Part shown: piece after piece, positions 28,492 to 37,658 of the stretch | Numbering within the stretch: position 1 is the first letter of the stretch | Layout of the letters: every line of letters starts with the position of its first letter | Assembly (NCBI GenBank): GCA_024644085.1 | Contig: JAHELS010000017.1 | Coordinates: 1-52,890 of the forward strand | Source: Rhodopirellula sp. | GTDB taxonomy: Bacteria; Planctomycetota; Planctomycetia; Pirellulales; Pirellulaceae | Reading direction: 5' to 3' | DNA: 52,890 bases | Notes under the pieces: model-generated | Databases searched by the model: none | Told to the model about the DNA's origin: nothing | Seen by the model: the letters and a program-made list of their open reading frames with translations, nothing else | Made by a program: the position numbers and the translations under genes

Positions 28492-29121
28492 ATGTCGCCG
28501 GCGAACTTTCCCACCGTTGGCGAATTGACCCGGTTGCAAATCGAGGCGGTCGGTCGGTGGCACCGGCAACCGCTGGACAATCCTTACGACGGATTCGCGA
28601 GCCTCGTTTGCGCGCAACACGAATGCAACTTTCGTCTGTGGCATGAAGAGGACAAGGCTCGCAACCCATCGGCGACCGATCATCAGATTGCTGATGTCAA
28701 ACGAGCGATCGATCGATTGAATCAATCGCGAAATGACATGATCGAGAGAATCGATGACTCATTGGCGGAAATCCTGTCGCAGACCTGCCCCATCCCGGAT
28801 TCCGCTCCGGTCAACACCGAAACCCCCGGCAGCGCCATTGACCGCTTGTCGATCATGGCCCTGAGGATGTTTCACTACCGCGAACAGCTCAACCGGCCCG
28901 GTATTGACGCGAATCACCGTGAAACAGTGACCCTTCGAATTGCGACCTGCGAGCAACAACACACCGATCTGGCCACATCGCTCCAACAATTGATGGACGA
29001 CCTCTTCGCCGGCCGTAAGTGTCACAAAACGTATCGACAACTCAAAATGTACAACGACTCCAAGTTGAATCCCGAAATTTACGGATCAGGCGAACAGGGC
29101 GGACTGTCGGGGCGAGGCTGA
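28492..29121 (+). CDS. DUF4254 family protein
   Basis: 209 residues, starting three bases after the ilvC stop. Helical, with LVCAQHECNFRLWHEEDKAR, a region VKRAIDRLNQSRNDMIERID and IDRLSIMALRMFHYREQLNR, which fit DUF4254. Function unknown. Position behind ilvC implies shared transcription; whether it relates to branched-chain synthesis is open. No signal peptide, so cytoplasmic. Confidence 0.8.
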   Translation: MSPANFPTVGELTRLQIEAVGRWHRQPLDNPYDGFASLVCAQHECNFRLWHEEDKARNPSATDHQIADVKRAIDRLNQSRNDMIERIDDSLAEILSQTCPIPDSAPVNTETPGSAIDRLSIMALRMFHYREQLNRPGIDANHRETVTLRIATCEQQHTDLATSLQQLMDDLFAGRKCHKTYRQLKMYNDSKLNPEIYGSGEQGGLSGRG

Positions 29122-29152
29122 ACAAATATCCCGCCCAATAGCCGACGAGCGT

Positions 29153-29181
29153 TTGAATCGCGCTCTCGACATCACTACACT
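29153..29181 (+). promoter_or_regulatory. Candidate promoter for the TlpA-like gene
   Basis: TTGAAT (29153-29158) and TACACT (29176-29181) are spaced by 17 bases, each matching four of six consensus positions, and lie about 75 bases before the ATG at 29258. This suggests a transcription start separate from the ilvNC operon. Confidence 0.35.
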
Positions 29182-29257
29182 GCTGTGTCGGCCGCCCTCT
29201 ATGCGCGGTCTCTTCCAGGATTCAATGCAATTACGTCTATTCTTCGGGGGAAGAAAA

Positions 29258-30616
29258 ATGTCGATCGATTTACGTTGGGCTACCGCTCCATTACGTCTGC
29301 TGCTTTGCGCTGCGGCGTTGGTAATCCTCAGCGGCAACGCGCCGACCAGCGCCCAGGAGAAGGACGCCGGAAAAGCAGCGGACAATCAGCCCGCCGAAGA
29401 AACCGATGATGAGACGCAACCCGCCGAAGAAAGCGAACAAGCCGAGGCGGAAGAAAAAGATCCATTCGCTGTACCCGAAAACGCAACCGCAGCCGAACTG
29501 TGGGAATTCATTACCACGGTGAAACGCAATCGAGGCAGAACGCTGGAGTCGGTCACGAAGTCGGCCAAGGCCGCAGTGGCTGCATCCCAGGCAATCCGGG
29601 ACATCGAAGGAGTCGACTCGGGTGATGAAATCAAAGCAATTCGTGAACAGCTCAGCGCGCTTTCATTCCTACAACGATTCGACCCCGATTCAAAGAAAGA
29701 GTTGAAGTCCCTCCTCGAAGGACTCAAGAATGATGAACGTCCCGAAATCTCCCAAATCGCCGCGGCTGAAGATTTCAAACTGCGCATCGATTCGGCCAGA
29801 TCCGCGTCGAAAGAAAAACAACAGGAGATCGTCGCAGAGTTGAAAGAACTCATTGGCGACGATTTCGACCGTCAGGATTACTCGCTCGCGTCAAATCTGG
29901 CACGCTCAATCGGCGCCTCCGAAAACGTCGATGTTGCCGCGTCGTTGTACGAGGACATGGCGGCGATGATGAGCCAGTCGGAGGATGAGATGCTGAAAAG
30001 TCGTGCACCGAAAATGCTCGGTGCGGCACGGCGCATTCGCCTGCCCGGCAATTTCATGCAGATCATGGGCACGACCACCACCGGCGAAAACTTTGACTGG
30101 GATGCCTATCGCGGAAAAGTCGTGCTGGTTGATTTCTGGGCCAGCTGGTGCGGACCGTGTCGTGCGGAAATCCCCAACATGAAAAAGAACCTCGAGGCTT
30201 ATTCCGATCGCGGATTCGAAATCGTCGGCGTCAATCTCGACCAGACTCTCGATGCCTGCGAGAAGTATGTGGCGAAGGAGGATTTGACCTGGACAAATCT
30301 GATCAGCGACAAAGAAGGCGAACTCGGATGGGACAACCCGCTGGCGACCTATTATGGAATCACGGGAATCCCGACCGCGATTCTTGTCGACCAGGATGGC
30401 AAGGTCGTTTCGCTCAAAGCCCGCGGCAAAGAGCTTGACCGATTGCTTGAAGAGATACTGGGTGAACCAAGTGCGCCCGAAGATGCCGACGAGGCAGGCG
30501 AAGATGCCGACGGGGCAGGCGAAGATGCCGACGAGGCAGGCGAAGATGCCGATGCAGACGCCGAAGATTCCGATGCGCCGTCGGATAACGAGCAAGATCC
30601 CGATGGTGATGCGTAG
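29258..30616 (+). CDS. TlpA-family thioredoxin-like protein with acidic repeat tail
   Basis: 452 residues, exported. A signal peptide (PLRLLLCAAALVILSGNAP, ending near SAQE) is followed by an acidic Glu-rich segment, a helical region (80-255) and a TlpA/ResA-type thioredoxin domain with FWASWCGPCR (CGPC at 298-301), then GVNLDQTLDACEKYV and GIPTAILVDQDGKV with the cis-Pro. The tail is a run of EDADEAG-type heptads, strongly acidic. Known members keep periplasmic cysteines reduced, for example in cytochrome c maturation. ATG 29258 has GGGGGAAG upstream. The gene overlaps a heme-c protein gene downstream, a plausible client. Confidence 0.87.
   Translation: MSIDLRWATAPLRLLLCAAALVILSGNAPTSAQEKDAGKAADNQPAEETDDETQPAEESEQAEAEEKDPFAVPENATAAELWEFITTVKRNRGRTLESVTKSAKAAVAASQAIRDIEGVDSGDEIKAIREQLSALSFLQRFDPDSKKELKSLLEGLKNDERPEISQIAAAEDFKLRIDSARSASKEKQQEIVAELKELIGDDFDRQDYSLASNLARSIGASENVDVAASLYEDMAAMMSQSEDEMLKSRAPKMLGAARRIRLPGNFMQIMGTTTTGENFDWDAYRGKVVLVDFWASWCGPCRAEIPNMKKNLEAYSDRGFEIVGVNLDQTLDACEKYVAKEDLTWTNLISDKEGELGWDNPLATYYGITGIPTAILVDQDGKVVSLKARGKELDRLLEEILGEPSAPEDADEAGEDADGAGEDADEAGEDADADAEDSDAPSDNEQDPDGDA
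30479..30562. repeat. 21-bp tandem repeat in the 3' end of the TlpA-like gene
   Basis: Three near-identical 21-bp units (30479-30499, 30500-30520, 30521-30541) beginning GAAGATGCCGACG are followed by a degenerate fourth. They encode the acidic heptads of the TlpA-like tail and are also open in the reading frame of the next gene. Copy number may vary without breaking the frame because 21 is a multiple of three. Confidence 0.85.
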
Positions 30617-31664
30617 CACACTTTCGACGCCGATGATTCTCCTTTGCATTGCGGCGGCGGGCGTGCCCGCCGCCCGCGGTGCAGAGTCGCTAGCCCTCGA
30701 CCAGGCCACCGCAGAATCGGTCCAGCGTGCGATCCCCTATCTTCAGAAAGAGGGTGCATCGTGGATCGAAAAGCGCGGGTGCGTTTCGTGTCACCAGGTT
30801 CCATTCATGCTCTGGAGCCTCGCATCCGCCCAGGCGAACGGATTCGACGTCGACCTGGATCAGTTGCGGAAGTGGCAAGACTGGTCGGTGCAAGTCGCGA
30901 GTTTTGTCAAACCGGAACAGAAGGCAGATGTCGACGTCGACAAGACTCTCTCGTCCAACATCGACACCATGCATGCCCTGCTGTTGGCGATCGACCACGA
31001 TCAGGTAAGCCGCGGCATCTCCGAGGACAGCGATGAAAGTTGGCGAGAAAGTTTCGCCAGCGCGTTGGTCGCCAATCAGAATGCCGACGGCACATGGAAC
31101 CCGTGCGGCCAATTGCCAATGCAGAAGCGGCCGAAACGGGAAACGACCCAAGTCACAACACTTTGGACGTTGATCGCTCTGGCGGGTCAAGACATTGATT
31201 CTTACAACCGTGACGCCGCGCTGGGGCAAACTGAGAACGAACAGCCAGTTTCGACCGAATGGTGGGTCGCCCGTTTGCTGCTGGCCCAGACTCGAGACGA
31301 AAAAACGACGAATAGCCTTCGAGGGAATCTCGTTTCCATGCAGCACTCCGACGGTGGATGGGGATGGCTCTCGAGCGAACCGAGCGATGCCCTGGCAACC
31401 GGCATGGCGCTGTACGCGATTCGCAAAACTGCGGACGCGCCCGGCTCGAACCAGGAGTCGGGTGCGAATCGGGAATCGAACGCGAACCAGGAATCAGACA
31501 CACACCAGGAATCGATCGACGCCGCAATCCGGTTTCTTGTCTCCACCCAATCCGATGATGGCTCATGGCGTGTCCCTGGAACGAAGCAGACCACGCGCAA
31601 GAAACCGACTCCGACCTCGAACTATTGGGGCACTGCGTGGGCAGTGATCGGACTTTTGGAATAG
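30603..31664 (+). CDS. Exported alpha/alpha-toroid (squalene-cyclase-like) protein with one CxxCH heme motif
   Basis: About 353 residues, starting inside the end of the TlpA-like gene (14-base overlap from ATG 30603, eight from ATG 30609). A signal peptide (TPMILLCIAAAGVPAARG) precedes RGCVSCHQVPFMLWSL, whose CVSCH (60-64) is a c-type heme site. Repeats such as ALVANQNADGTWNP, NLVSMQHSDGGWGWL and FLVSTQSDDGSWRVPG are the QW-like motifs of the terpenoid-cyclase/prenyltransferase toroid. A low-complexity NQES stretch separates the last two. The catalytic DxDD of real cyclases is absent, so it is not a terpene cyclase; the role is unknown. Confidence 0.8.
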   Translation: MVMRSTLSTPMILLCIAAAGVPAARGAESLALDQATAESVQRAIPYLQKEGASWIEKRGCVSCHQVPFMLWSLASAQANGFDVDLDQLRKWQDWSVQVASFVKPEQKADVDVDKTLSSNIDTMHALLLAIDHDQVSRGISEDSDESWRESFASALVANQNADGTWNPCGQLPMQKRPKRETTQVTTLWTLIALAGQDIDSYNRDAALGQTENEQPVSTEWWVARLLLAQTRDEKTTNSLRGNLVSMQHSDGGWGWLSSEPSDALATGMALYAIRKTADAPGSNQESGANRESNANQESDTHQESIDAAIRFLVSTQSDDGSWRVPGTKQTTRKKPTPTSNYWGTAWAVIGLLE

Positions 31665-31675
31665 GTGACGCGGAT

Positions 31676-32296
31676 CTACGATTCGTCATCGTCAAGCAGC
31701 GGCAGTTCACCGTCACTTCTCTGTGACATCCCCTCCTTGAAATGCCTTCGGCAGACTGACAAGTACCTTTCGTTTCCGCCGATTTGCACTTGCCGACCAT
31801 CTTTGATTGGCCGGCCTTCTGCGTCGATCCGCAACACCATCGTCGCTTTGCTGCCGCAGTGACAGATCGTTTTTACCTCCACGATGCTGTCGGCCCATGC
31901 GAGCAGATGTTCGCTTCCCTCGAACAAATTCCCCTGGAAATCGGTTCGGAGTCCATAGGCGAGAACCGGGATATTGTGTTGGTCACAGATGTCGCTCAAT
32001 TGACGTACCTGGCGCCGCGTCAGGAACTGGGCTTCATCCACGAGCACGCAGCTCAAGGGATCAGATTGATGATGTTCCAATGAGATCGAGAGCAGGTTGT
32101 CGGCAGTGTTGAACGCGACCGCATCCCCCTCGATTCCAATCCGCGAGGTTACCTTTCCGACTCGAAATCGATCGTCCAACTCGGGAGCCAGGATCAGCGT
32201 GTTCATACCGCGTTCGCGGTAGTTGTAACTTGATTGCAGGAGTATCGTCGACTTTCCCGCGTTCATTGCTGAGTAGTAGAAGTAAAGTTTTGCCAT
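31676..32296 (-). CDS. tdk: Thymidine kinase (type II)
   Basis: 206 residues. Phosphorylates thymidine to dTMP for salvage. The P-loop SAMNAGKST, the Walker B-like VLVDEAQFL, the loop [11 protein letters not shown] and the zinc site (CHCG and CRRH) are all present. ATG 32296 begins [11 protein letters not shown] as in known enzymes. It lies 13 bases after rph on the minus strand and ends the arg-rph-tdk unit. Confidence 0.95.
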   Translation of the reverse strand: MAKLYFYYSAMNAGKSTILLQSSYNYRERGMNTLILAPELDDRFRVGKVTSRIGIEGDAVAFNTADNLLSISLEHHQSDPLSCVLVDEAQFLTRRQVRQLSDICDQHNIPVLAYGLRTDFQGNLFEGSEHLLAWADSIVEVKTICHCGSKATMVLRIDAEGRPIKDGRQVQIGGNERYLSVCRRHFKEGMSQRSDGELPLLDDDES

Positions 32297-32309
32297 CGAT
32301 CGAAATGTC

Positions 32310-33011
32310 TCAGGCAACGAGTTCCGACATCTGACGCTGCGTCAACTCGGCAATTCCGTCTTTCGCCAGCCGGATCATCTCGGAAAGTTGATCGTCGTCG
32401 AATGTCGCTTCTTCGCCCGTTCCCTGGATTTCGACGAACCGCCCACTGCCGGTCATGACCACATTCATATCGACGTCGGCGGCAACGTCGAGTTCGTAGT
32501 CGAGATCAAGTTTGACGTCGTCATCAATCAACCCGACGCTGACTGCGGCGACCGAGTCGGTCAGGGGTCCCTTGCCGACTGTGGATCCGGGAACGGCCAT
32601 CGCCACGGCGTCGGCCAAGGCGATGAATCCACCCGTGATCGATGCGGTGCGCGTGCCGCCATCGGCCTGCAGAACATCGCAATCGACCGTGATCATCTGT
32701 TCGCCGAGCGTTTCAAGATCGATGATGGACCGCAAACTTCGTCCAATCAATCGCTGAATCTCCGTCGTACGTCCGTCAATCTTGCCCCCGCGGTCACGGC
32801 GTTTTCTCGGGCTCGTGCTTCCTGGCAACATGTTGTATTCCGCCGTCACCCATCCTTTTCCCTTGCCGACAAGCCACGGCGGAACAGAAGATTCGAGCGA
32901 AGCGGTACAGAGAACAATCGTGCGGCCACAGCGATACAACACACTTGCCGGATTCGACTCGAGGTAGCCTCGCTCGATGACAACGTCACGCAATTGATCC
33001 GATGGACGCAT
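32310..33011 (-). CDS. rph: Ribonuclease PH
   Basis: 233 residues. Phosphorolytic 3'-5' exoribonuclease that trims tRNA 3' ends. Motifs: [56 protein letters not shown], and [15 protein letters not shown] 33011 ([10 protein letters not shown]) fits the family start; a TTG at 33056 overlapping the argF stop is less likely. Placed between argF and tdk. Confidence 0.95.
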   Translation of the reverse strand: MRPSDQLRDVVIERGYLESNPASVLYRCGRTIVLCTASLESSVPPWLVGKGKGWVTAEYNMLPGSTSPRKRRDRGGKIDGRTTEIQRLIGRSLRSIIDLETLGEQMITVDCDVLQADGGTRTASITGGFIALADAVAMAVPGSTVGKGPLTDSVAAVSVGLIDDDVKLDLDYELDVAADVDMNVVMTGSGRFVEIQGTGEEATFDDDQLSEMIRLAKDGIAELTQRQMSELVA

Positions 33012-33052
33012 ACGGGTATCCGCGAGGGGAGAGTGGGTAGGGGGCGTAGATT

Positions 33053-33991
33053 TCAAGCTGAAACGTTACTGTCGATCCACTGGCGGTTGAGCATCCAAAC
33101 CAGCAAACCTTTCTGGGCATGCATCCGGTTTCCAGCCTGGACAATCACATCGCTTTGCGGGCTATCGATCACGTCATCGGTGATTTCCTCGCCGCGGACC
33201 GCGGGCAAACAATGTAACACGCGAGTGTGGCTTGGTGCCGCCGCCATCAATTCGGCATTGACCTGGTATTGCGCGAATGCGGCGCGACGCGCGGCCATCT
33301 CCGATTCCTGTCCCATGCTGGTCCAAACGTCGGTGTAGATTGCATCCGCGGTGGATGCAGCGGATTTGGCATCCGAAACTCGTTCGATCGACGCCTGCGG
33401 ATACCGCTGGGCGATTCGCTGGAGCCAATCGCCATTCATTTCGTATCCGTCGGGACACGCCAGTGTGAATCGCATCTTCAACATGGCACAAATCAGCGCC
33501 AAGGAGTGCGCAACATTATTTCCATCGCCGACAAAAACGAGATGCCTGCCTTTGACATCGCCGAACGCTTCGAGCAACGTCAAAACATCGGCCATTGCCT
33601 GACAGGGATGACAGAGGTCCGTCAGCCCGTTAATGACCGGCAACGCATCGAAACTGGCCAACTGCTCACACCGGTCATGTGCTTTTGCGCGACAGACAAC
33701 GGCATCGACAAATTGACCCAGAACCAACGTAAAATCGGATGCCGATTCACGCTTGCCCCAACCGACGTCTTCGCCCAGGAAGAGGCTCGATCCGCCAAGC
33801 TGTGCGATTCCCGTCTCGAAACTGACCCGGGTGCGCAAGCTTGGCTTCTCGAACAACAAGGCGAGCACGCGGCGCTCGAGAATGGGCGGTCGGTCACCCT
33901 TGGCAAGGCGAGACTTGAGATCCTGAGCAACGGCAAGCACCGTTTTCAGATCGGATGGCGTTATATCAAACAGGCTCAACAGATGTTGCAT
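33053..33991 (-). CDS. argF: Ornithine carbamoyltransferase
   Basis: 312 residues. Makes citrulline from ornithine and carbamoyl phosphate in arginine synthesis. The carbamoyl-phosphate loop SLRTR (51-55), the HPCQ motif (in [13 protein letters not shown]), the ornithine-binding region around DVWTSMGQE and the catalytic HCLP ([11 protein letters not shown]) are present. ATG 33991 starts the conserved sequence. It is preceded on the same strand by the argD-like gene, separated by a palindromic element. Confidence 0.96.
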   Translation of the reverse strand: MQHLLSLFDITPSDLKTVLAVAQDLKSRLAKGDRPPILERRVLALLFEKPSLRTRVSFETGIAQLGGSSLFLGEDVGWGKRESASDFTLVLGQFVDAVVCRAKAHDRCEQLASFDALPVINGLTDLCHPCQAMADVLTLLEAFGDVKGRHLVFVGDGNNVAHSLALICAMLKMRFTLACPDGYEMNGDWLQRIAQRYPQASIERVSDAKSAASTADAIYTDVWTSMGQESEMAARRAAFAQYQVNAELMAAAPSHTRVLHCLPAVRGEEITDDVIDSPQSDVIVQAGNRMHAQKGLLVWMLNRQWIDSNVSA

Positions 33992-34015
33992 ACTGAATTC
34001 CAAGTGGTTGACATT

Positions 34016-34062
34016 CTAGGCTTTGTCTTAAAAGGGGTCGGACCCCTTTTAAGACAACCTAG
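34016..34062. repeat. Palindromic intergenic element, copy 2
   Basis: A nearly perfect palindrome with a one-base centre: left arm CTAGG...TTGTCTTAAAAGGGGTC and right arm GACCCCTTTTAAGACAACC, with a two-base bulge on the left. It shares the core TTGTCTnAAAAGGGG with the element at 22862-22964. It lies between the argD-like stop and argF start on the same strand, so it may form a hairpin in the arg mRNA. Confidence 0.75.
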
Positions 34063-34063
34063 C

Positions 34064-35362
34064 TCAGACGCCAAGTTCGGCAGTCTCACGTTTGATCGCC
34101 TGCATCGATTCGCCGACTCGCCGCAACAAGGATTCTCGATCATCCTCGTCCATTATCAAAGGCGGTTGAACACGGACCGCGGTTTCGCCCGCAGCCTCGA
34201 GCCGAAGACCGCGTGACCGGGCCGCACGCACAATCTCGACTGATTCGATGTCCGTCTCGATACCGATCGTAAAACCGAGCACGTGGAGATCGCGAACAAA
34301 CTCGTAGTCCCCGATCGATTCTGCGAGTGCTACCGCGAAATCCTGCATCGCCGCCCGCGCAGCAGACGGTAGGTCGTGCGCGAGCATCGAGGACAGTGTT
34401 GCGCAGGCAACCGCGTTCTGCATCGGGTAGGAGTGCACACCGATGACCGCCGGCTCGACGACGCGCCGCCGGGCGATCACGATCCCGCCGGGGAGTCCCG
34501 CAAATAAACCAGCGGACAGCACGACCATGTCGGCCGAAATGTCCTCGGCAATGGCCCGGTACGTAAGCGAGTGTCCCGATGATCCGATCGCGGTCTGCGT
34601 CTCGTCGATAACCAGCAAAATATCATGCTCGTCACATATCGCACGGAGCCCGACCAGGTAATCCCGTTCGATCGGTCGTGCGGCGTCAAGCAATTGGATC
34701 GGCGACAACACGATGCAAGCCGTTTGGTCGTCGACCACCGCCCGCACCGCACCCAGATCGCCGGGCGGCACGTGGGCAAATCCAGCCATCATTGGCCCGA
34801 ACCCTTCATGCAGTTCGGGGCGTCCGCTGGCGGTCCGGCACATTGCGGTGCGTCCGTGATCGCTTCCCAGCATGGCGATCGTTCGGAACGCTTTTCCGGC
34901 CCGCGAAACGCGGGAAAGAGAGATCGCTTTCTCGATCGCCGTGTCCGCGGTGGGGCAAAGGAAAACTGAGTCGGCGACATTCGATTCGCCCAACACCTGG
35001 TGCAGGAGCGATTTCAGCTCGGCCTCTTCGACAGCGTCACAATCGTCCTCGAACGCGGACGCATCTCCGAGATAAGCTGTCGCTGACTGTTGGATCGCGT
35101 CCACGATCGAATCGAACCCGAAACCAAACACGCTGGCACGTCCCGCCATCGCGTCAACGATTTCGGATCCATTCTCGTCGATTCGCCGCATTCCCAAGGG
35201 CGCGAACTCATCTTGCGATCCCGCACTGCCGCGCGAGCCGGCGATGTCGCGTGAAGGTTCCGTTGATGCCTCCAACTCGGCAATTCCGTCATCCGGAATC
35301 GTTACATTCTGGTCGCCTTCGAGCGCGTCAGGGGGGACCATCGAGTCATCCGTGTTACTCAT
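34064..35362 (-). CDS. ArgD-like class III aminotransferase fold protein lacking the PLP lysine
   Basis: 432 residues from ATG 35362 (GGAAG upstream). Clear class III aminotransferase fold: GSDHGRTAM (substrate/PLP stacking segment), LLVIDETQTAIGSSGHS with the PLP-nitrogen Asp253, and MVVLSAGLFAGLPGGI. In active ArgD the latter reads xxSAKALGGGFP; here the Schiff-base lysine aligns with Ala284 and no lysine is nearby. The phosphate loop GTEANE is also degraded (PTADTA). N-terminal ~50 residues are an acidic extension absent from ArgD. Sits between argB and argF where argD would be expected. A catalytically dead paralogue or a protein with a new role; another argD elsewhere would be needed. 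Confidence 0.85.
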   Translation of the reverse strand: MSNTDDSMVPPDALEGDQNVTIPDDGIAELEASTEPSRDIAGSRGSAGSQDEFAPLGMRRIDENGSEIVDAMAGRASVFGFGFDSIVDAIQQSATAYLGDASAFEDDCDAVEEAELKSLLHQVLGESNVADSVFLCPTADTAIEKAISLSRVSRAGKAFRTIAMLGSDHGRTAMCRTASGRPELHEGFGPMMAGFAHVPPGDLGAVRAVVDDQTACIVLSPIQLLDAARPIERDYLVGLRAICDEHDILLVIDETQTAIGSSGHSLTYRAIAEDISADMVVLSAGLFAGLPGGIVIARRRVVEPAVIGVHSYPMQNAVACATLSSMLAHDLPSAARAAMQDFAVALAESIGDYEFVRDLHVLGFTIGIETDIESVEIVRAARSRGLRLEAAGETAVRVQPPLIMDEDDRESLLRRVGESMQAIKRETAELGV

Positions 35363-35437
35363 GTTCAAACTTCCACAACAGGGAAAAGAATTCAGTGGTT
35401 GTCGCCACCTCGAAGGTTCGCACAAAACCAGGAAAAC

Positions 35438-36352
35438 TCACGCGTGAATTTCGGTACCAACACCGCTGGTCGTAAAGATTTCGAGCAGCAGGGAATGTCG
35501 TAATCGGCCATCCACGATATGAATTTTTCGCACACCGCGTCCCAACGTTTCCAAACACGCTTCGACTTTCGGGATCATCCCCGATTCGATGACTCCGTCC
35601 TTGATCAAGTTTCTGGCTTCGTCGGATGAAAGCGAGTGCATGATCGTATCGGGGTCATCCTTGTCGCGTCGCACACCGTTGACATCCGACAGAAAGACCA
35701 ACTTTTCCGCGCCAAGTGACTGCGCCACCGCCATCGCCGCGGTATCCGCATTGACGTTGAGGTGTTCGCCCGCAGGGCCCTCGCACATTGACGGAATCAC
35801 GGGCACCTGGTCGGTATAGGAAAGTCCCTCGATCACGCCGCGGTCGACGCGAGTGACTTCGCCCACGGATCCGAGATCCTCGCCGGTATCGAGCTTGAGC
35901 TGTTCACCGAACAGAACGTTCGTCGTTTGAAACGACAAGTTCATCGCGCGGCCGCCGAGACGTTCAATCTCCTCGGTCAGAAAAACGTTGATTTCACCCG
36001 TCAATACACGTTCGACGACCTCGAGAGTGGGTTGGTCCGTTACCCGTCGGCCGCGAATGAAATGAGGCTCGACCCCCGCCGCAGCCAAAGCACGATTGAT
36101 TGCCTTACCCCCACCATGGACCACAACCGGTTTCATCCCAACCGATTCCATGAAAATCACATCGAGCAGGATATGCATCAGGGCGACCTCGTCATCGACC
36201 AGGCTTCCACCCAGTTTGATCACGGTTGTTTTCCCGCGAAATCGCCGGATCCAGCCCATCGCCTCAATGAGCGTGTTGGCTTTGCCGATTGCTTCGTCCA
36301 CGCTGAAGTCTCCAAGTTGTCCGAAGATTTCCTCGGCGGTGGTTGGGGGCAT
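35438..36352 (-). CDS. argB: Acetylglutamate kinase
   Basis: 304 residues. Phosphorylates N-acetylglutamate, the second step of arginine synthesis. [11 protein letters not shown] is the ATP-binding lysine loop, [14 protein letters not shown] binds substrate, and INADTAA-like [14 protein letters not shown] and FLSDVNGV carry catalytic residues. The N-terminal helix (about 1-30) is longer than in E. coli and is the type found in arginine-inhibited hexameric enzymes. ATG 36352 is preferred over GTG 36361. First gene of the arg-rph-tdk unit and divergent from proC. Confidence 0.95.
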   Translation of the reverse strand: MPPTTAEEIFGQLGDFSVDEAIGKANTLIEAMGWIRRFRGKTTVIKLGGSLVDDEVALMHILLDVIFMESVGMKPVVVHGGGKAINRALAAAGVEPHFIRGRRVTDQPTLEVVERVLTGEINVFLTEEIERLGGRAMNLSFQTTNVLFGEQLKLDTGEDLGSVGEVTRVDRGVIEGLSYTDQVPVIPSMCEGPAGEHLNVNADTAAMAVAQSLGAEKLVFLSDVNGVRRDKDDPDTIMHSLSSDEARNLIKDGVIESGMIPKVEACLETLGRGVRKIHIVDGRLRHSLLLEIFTTSGVGTEIHA

Positions 36353-36493
36353 ATTCCACACGAGGGGCTAATGGGGTGTTCCGGATGGGAAAAACCGATC
36401 AATTTAGAGTCGGCCAGTGCGAGGGTCAATTGAGAACGTGGATTGCGACAAATACGGATAATTGGCCGAATTGAGAAAAGGACAAGGGACGAG

Positions 36494-37303
36494 ATGAGCG
36501 AAATGAAACTGGCAGTCGTCGGCGGAGGCCAGATGGGTCGCGCCTTGGTCGGCGGGATGCTCGCCAGCGACATGATCACGACCGACGATTTGCACCTGGT
36601 CGAGCCGAGTATCGAAAGCCGTGATTGGTGGTCAGATCACCATCAGGGAATCACACTGAGCGAGTTGGCCGACGCTGTCAAAGGCTCCGACGCGGTACTG
36701 CTTGCCGTCAAGCCGAACGTGATCTCCGTCGTGGCAGAGCAGGGGAAGGGGCTTTGGGCGGGAAAGCTGGTGATATCGATCGCCGCCGGGATCGGACTCG
36801 ATCAACTCTGCGGATGGATCGGTCACCAACGTGTCGTCCGTGTGATGCCCAACACGCCGAGCCTGGTCCGCGAGGGTGCGAGCGCTTTTTGTTGTGGAAG
36901 CGACGTCACCGAGGGGGACCGAAACTGGATTCAATCGATGCTCCGATCCGTTGGGCTCGCCGTTGAGATTGACGAGTCACAGATGGATGCGGTGACGGGC
37001 CTCAGCGGCTCGGGCCCGGCCTACGTCTGCATGATCATCGAGGCCCTGGCCGACGGCGGCGTGTTGGCGGGGTTGCCAAGACCGCTGGCCCAGGAATTGG
37101 CGACTCAAACCGTACTCGGAACGGCAAAGATGATCGCGGAAACCAAACGTCATCCGGGAGAACTTAAAGACGCGGTCGCGAGTCCGGGTGGTACGACGAT
37201 CGCCGCCATCAGCGTGCTCGAGCAACATGGTCTGCGCGGGGCGTTGGTGGAAGCCGTGGCCGCCTCGGCGCGCCGCAGCCGAGAACTCGGTGGAAAGAAT
37301 TGA
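36494..37303 (+). CDS. proC: Pyrroline-5-carboxylate reductase
   Basis: 269 residues. Last step of proline synthesis. NAD(P) loop VVGGGQMGRALVGGML, followed by LLAVKPNVISVV, VRVMPNTPSLVREGASAF, and the C-terminal dimer domain AVTGLSGSGPAYVCM and VASPGGTTIAAI. ATG 36494 has AGGGACGAG upstream; the longer frame from 36443 lacks homology. Divergent from argB across a 141-base gap, so the two amino acid pathways may share a control region. Confidence 0.96.
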   Translation: MSEMKLAVVGGGQMGRALVGGMLASDMITTDDLHLVEPSIESRDWWSDHHQGITLSELADAVKGSDAVLLAVKPNVISVVAEQGKGLWAGKLVISIAAGIGLDQLCGWIGHQRVVRVMPNTPSLVREGASAFCCGSDVTEGDRNWIQSMLRSVGLAVEIDESQMDAVTGLSGSGPAYVCMIIEALADGGVLAGLPRPLAQELATQTVLGTAKMIAETKRHPGELKDAVASPGGTTIAAISVLEQHGLRGALVEAVAASARRSRELGGKN

Positions 37304-37378
37304 ATCGCAACCACATTCCAACCGATCCAACAAATCGACACTTCCCTGAGGTATCCCATCGGAGTTATTCTAGACGTC

Positions 37379-37615
37379 ATGGATTCACCGATAATCAAGA
37401 TTGACGATAAACACGTCCCACTTTATCGCATCGTCTGGGTCAGCGATGTGCCGCATTTCTGCGGCGAAGATGACTGCATGCACGAAGGCGACTACGAGAT
37501 TCGCCTCGACGTTGACGACTCGATTTGGACCAACAGCAAAGATCGCGATGAGACGCTCAAGGCACTCAACAAATGGTGTAGCGACCCGCGACCCGAAGGC
37601 GACGATTGGATCTAG
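37379..37615 (+). CDS. Small acidic hypothetical protein
   Basis: 78 residues, strongly acidic, starting MDSPIIKIDDKHVPLYRIVW and with three cysteines and several His/Asp (FCGEDDCMHEGDYE). It might bind metal, but no family was recognised. The gene follows proC by 75 bases on the same strand and is followed by a hairpin. Confidence 0.6.
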   Translation: MDSPIIKIDDKHVPLYRIVWVSDVPHFCGEDDCMHEGDYEIRLDVDDSIWTNSKDRDETLKALNKWCSDPRPEGDDWI

Positions 37616-37629
37616 AAGATCACCAGATC

Positions 37630-37658
37630 AGTAGCAACCTTGGGGGAGGGCTACTTTT
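37630..37658 (+). terminator. Candidate terminator
   Basis: AGTAGC (37630-37635) pairs with GCTACT (37650-37655) and is followed by TTT (37656-37658, within CTACTTTTCC). It ends the small acidic gene and overlaps the stop codon of the convergent Trm112-like gene. Confidence 0.4.

Noticed and set aside
31440..31520. NQES repeats in the toroid protein as a separate feature
   Set aside because: A low-complexity linker inside the coding region; noted in the gene entry.
33227..34216. Plus-strand open frame of 329 codons opposite argF
   Set aside because: Shadow of argF and of the argD-like gene end; crosses the palindromic element without sign of a start site.
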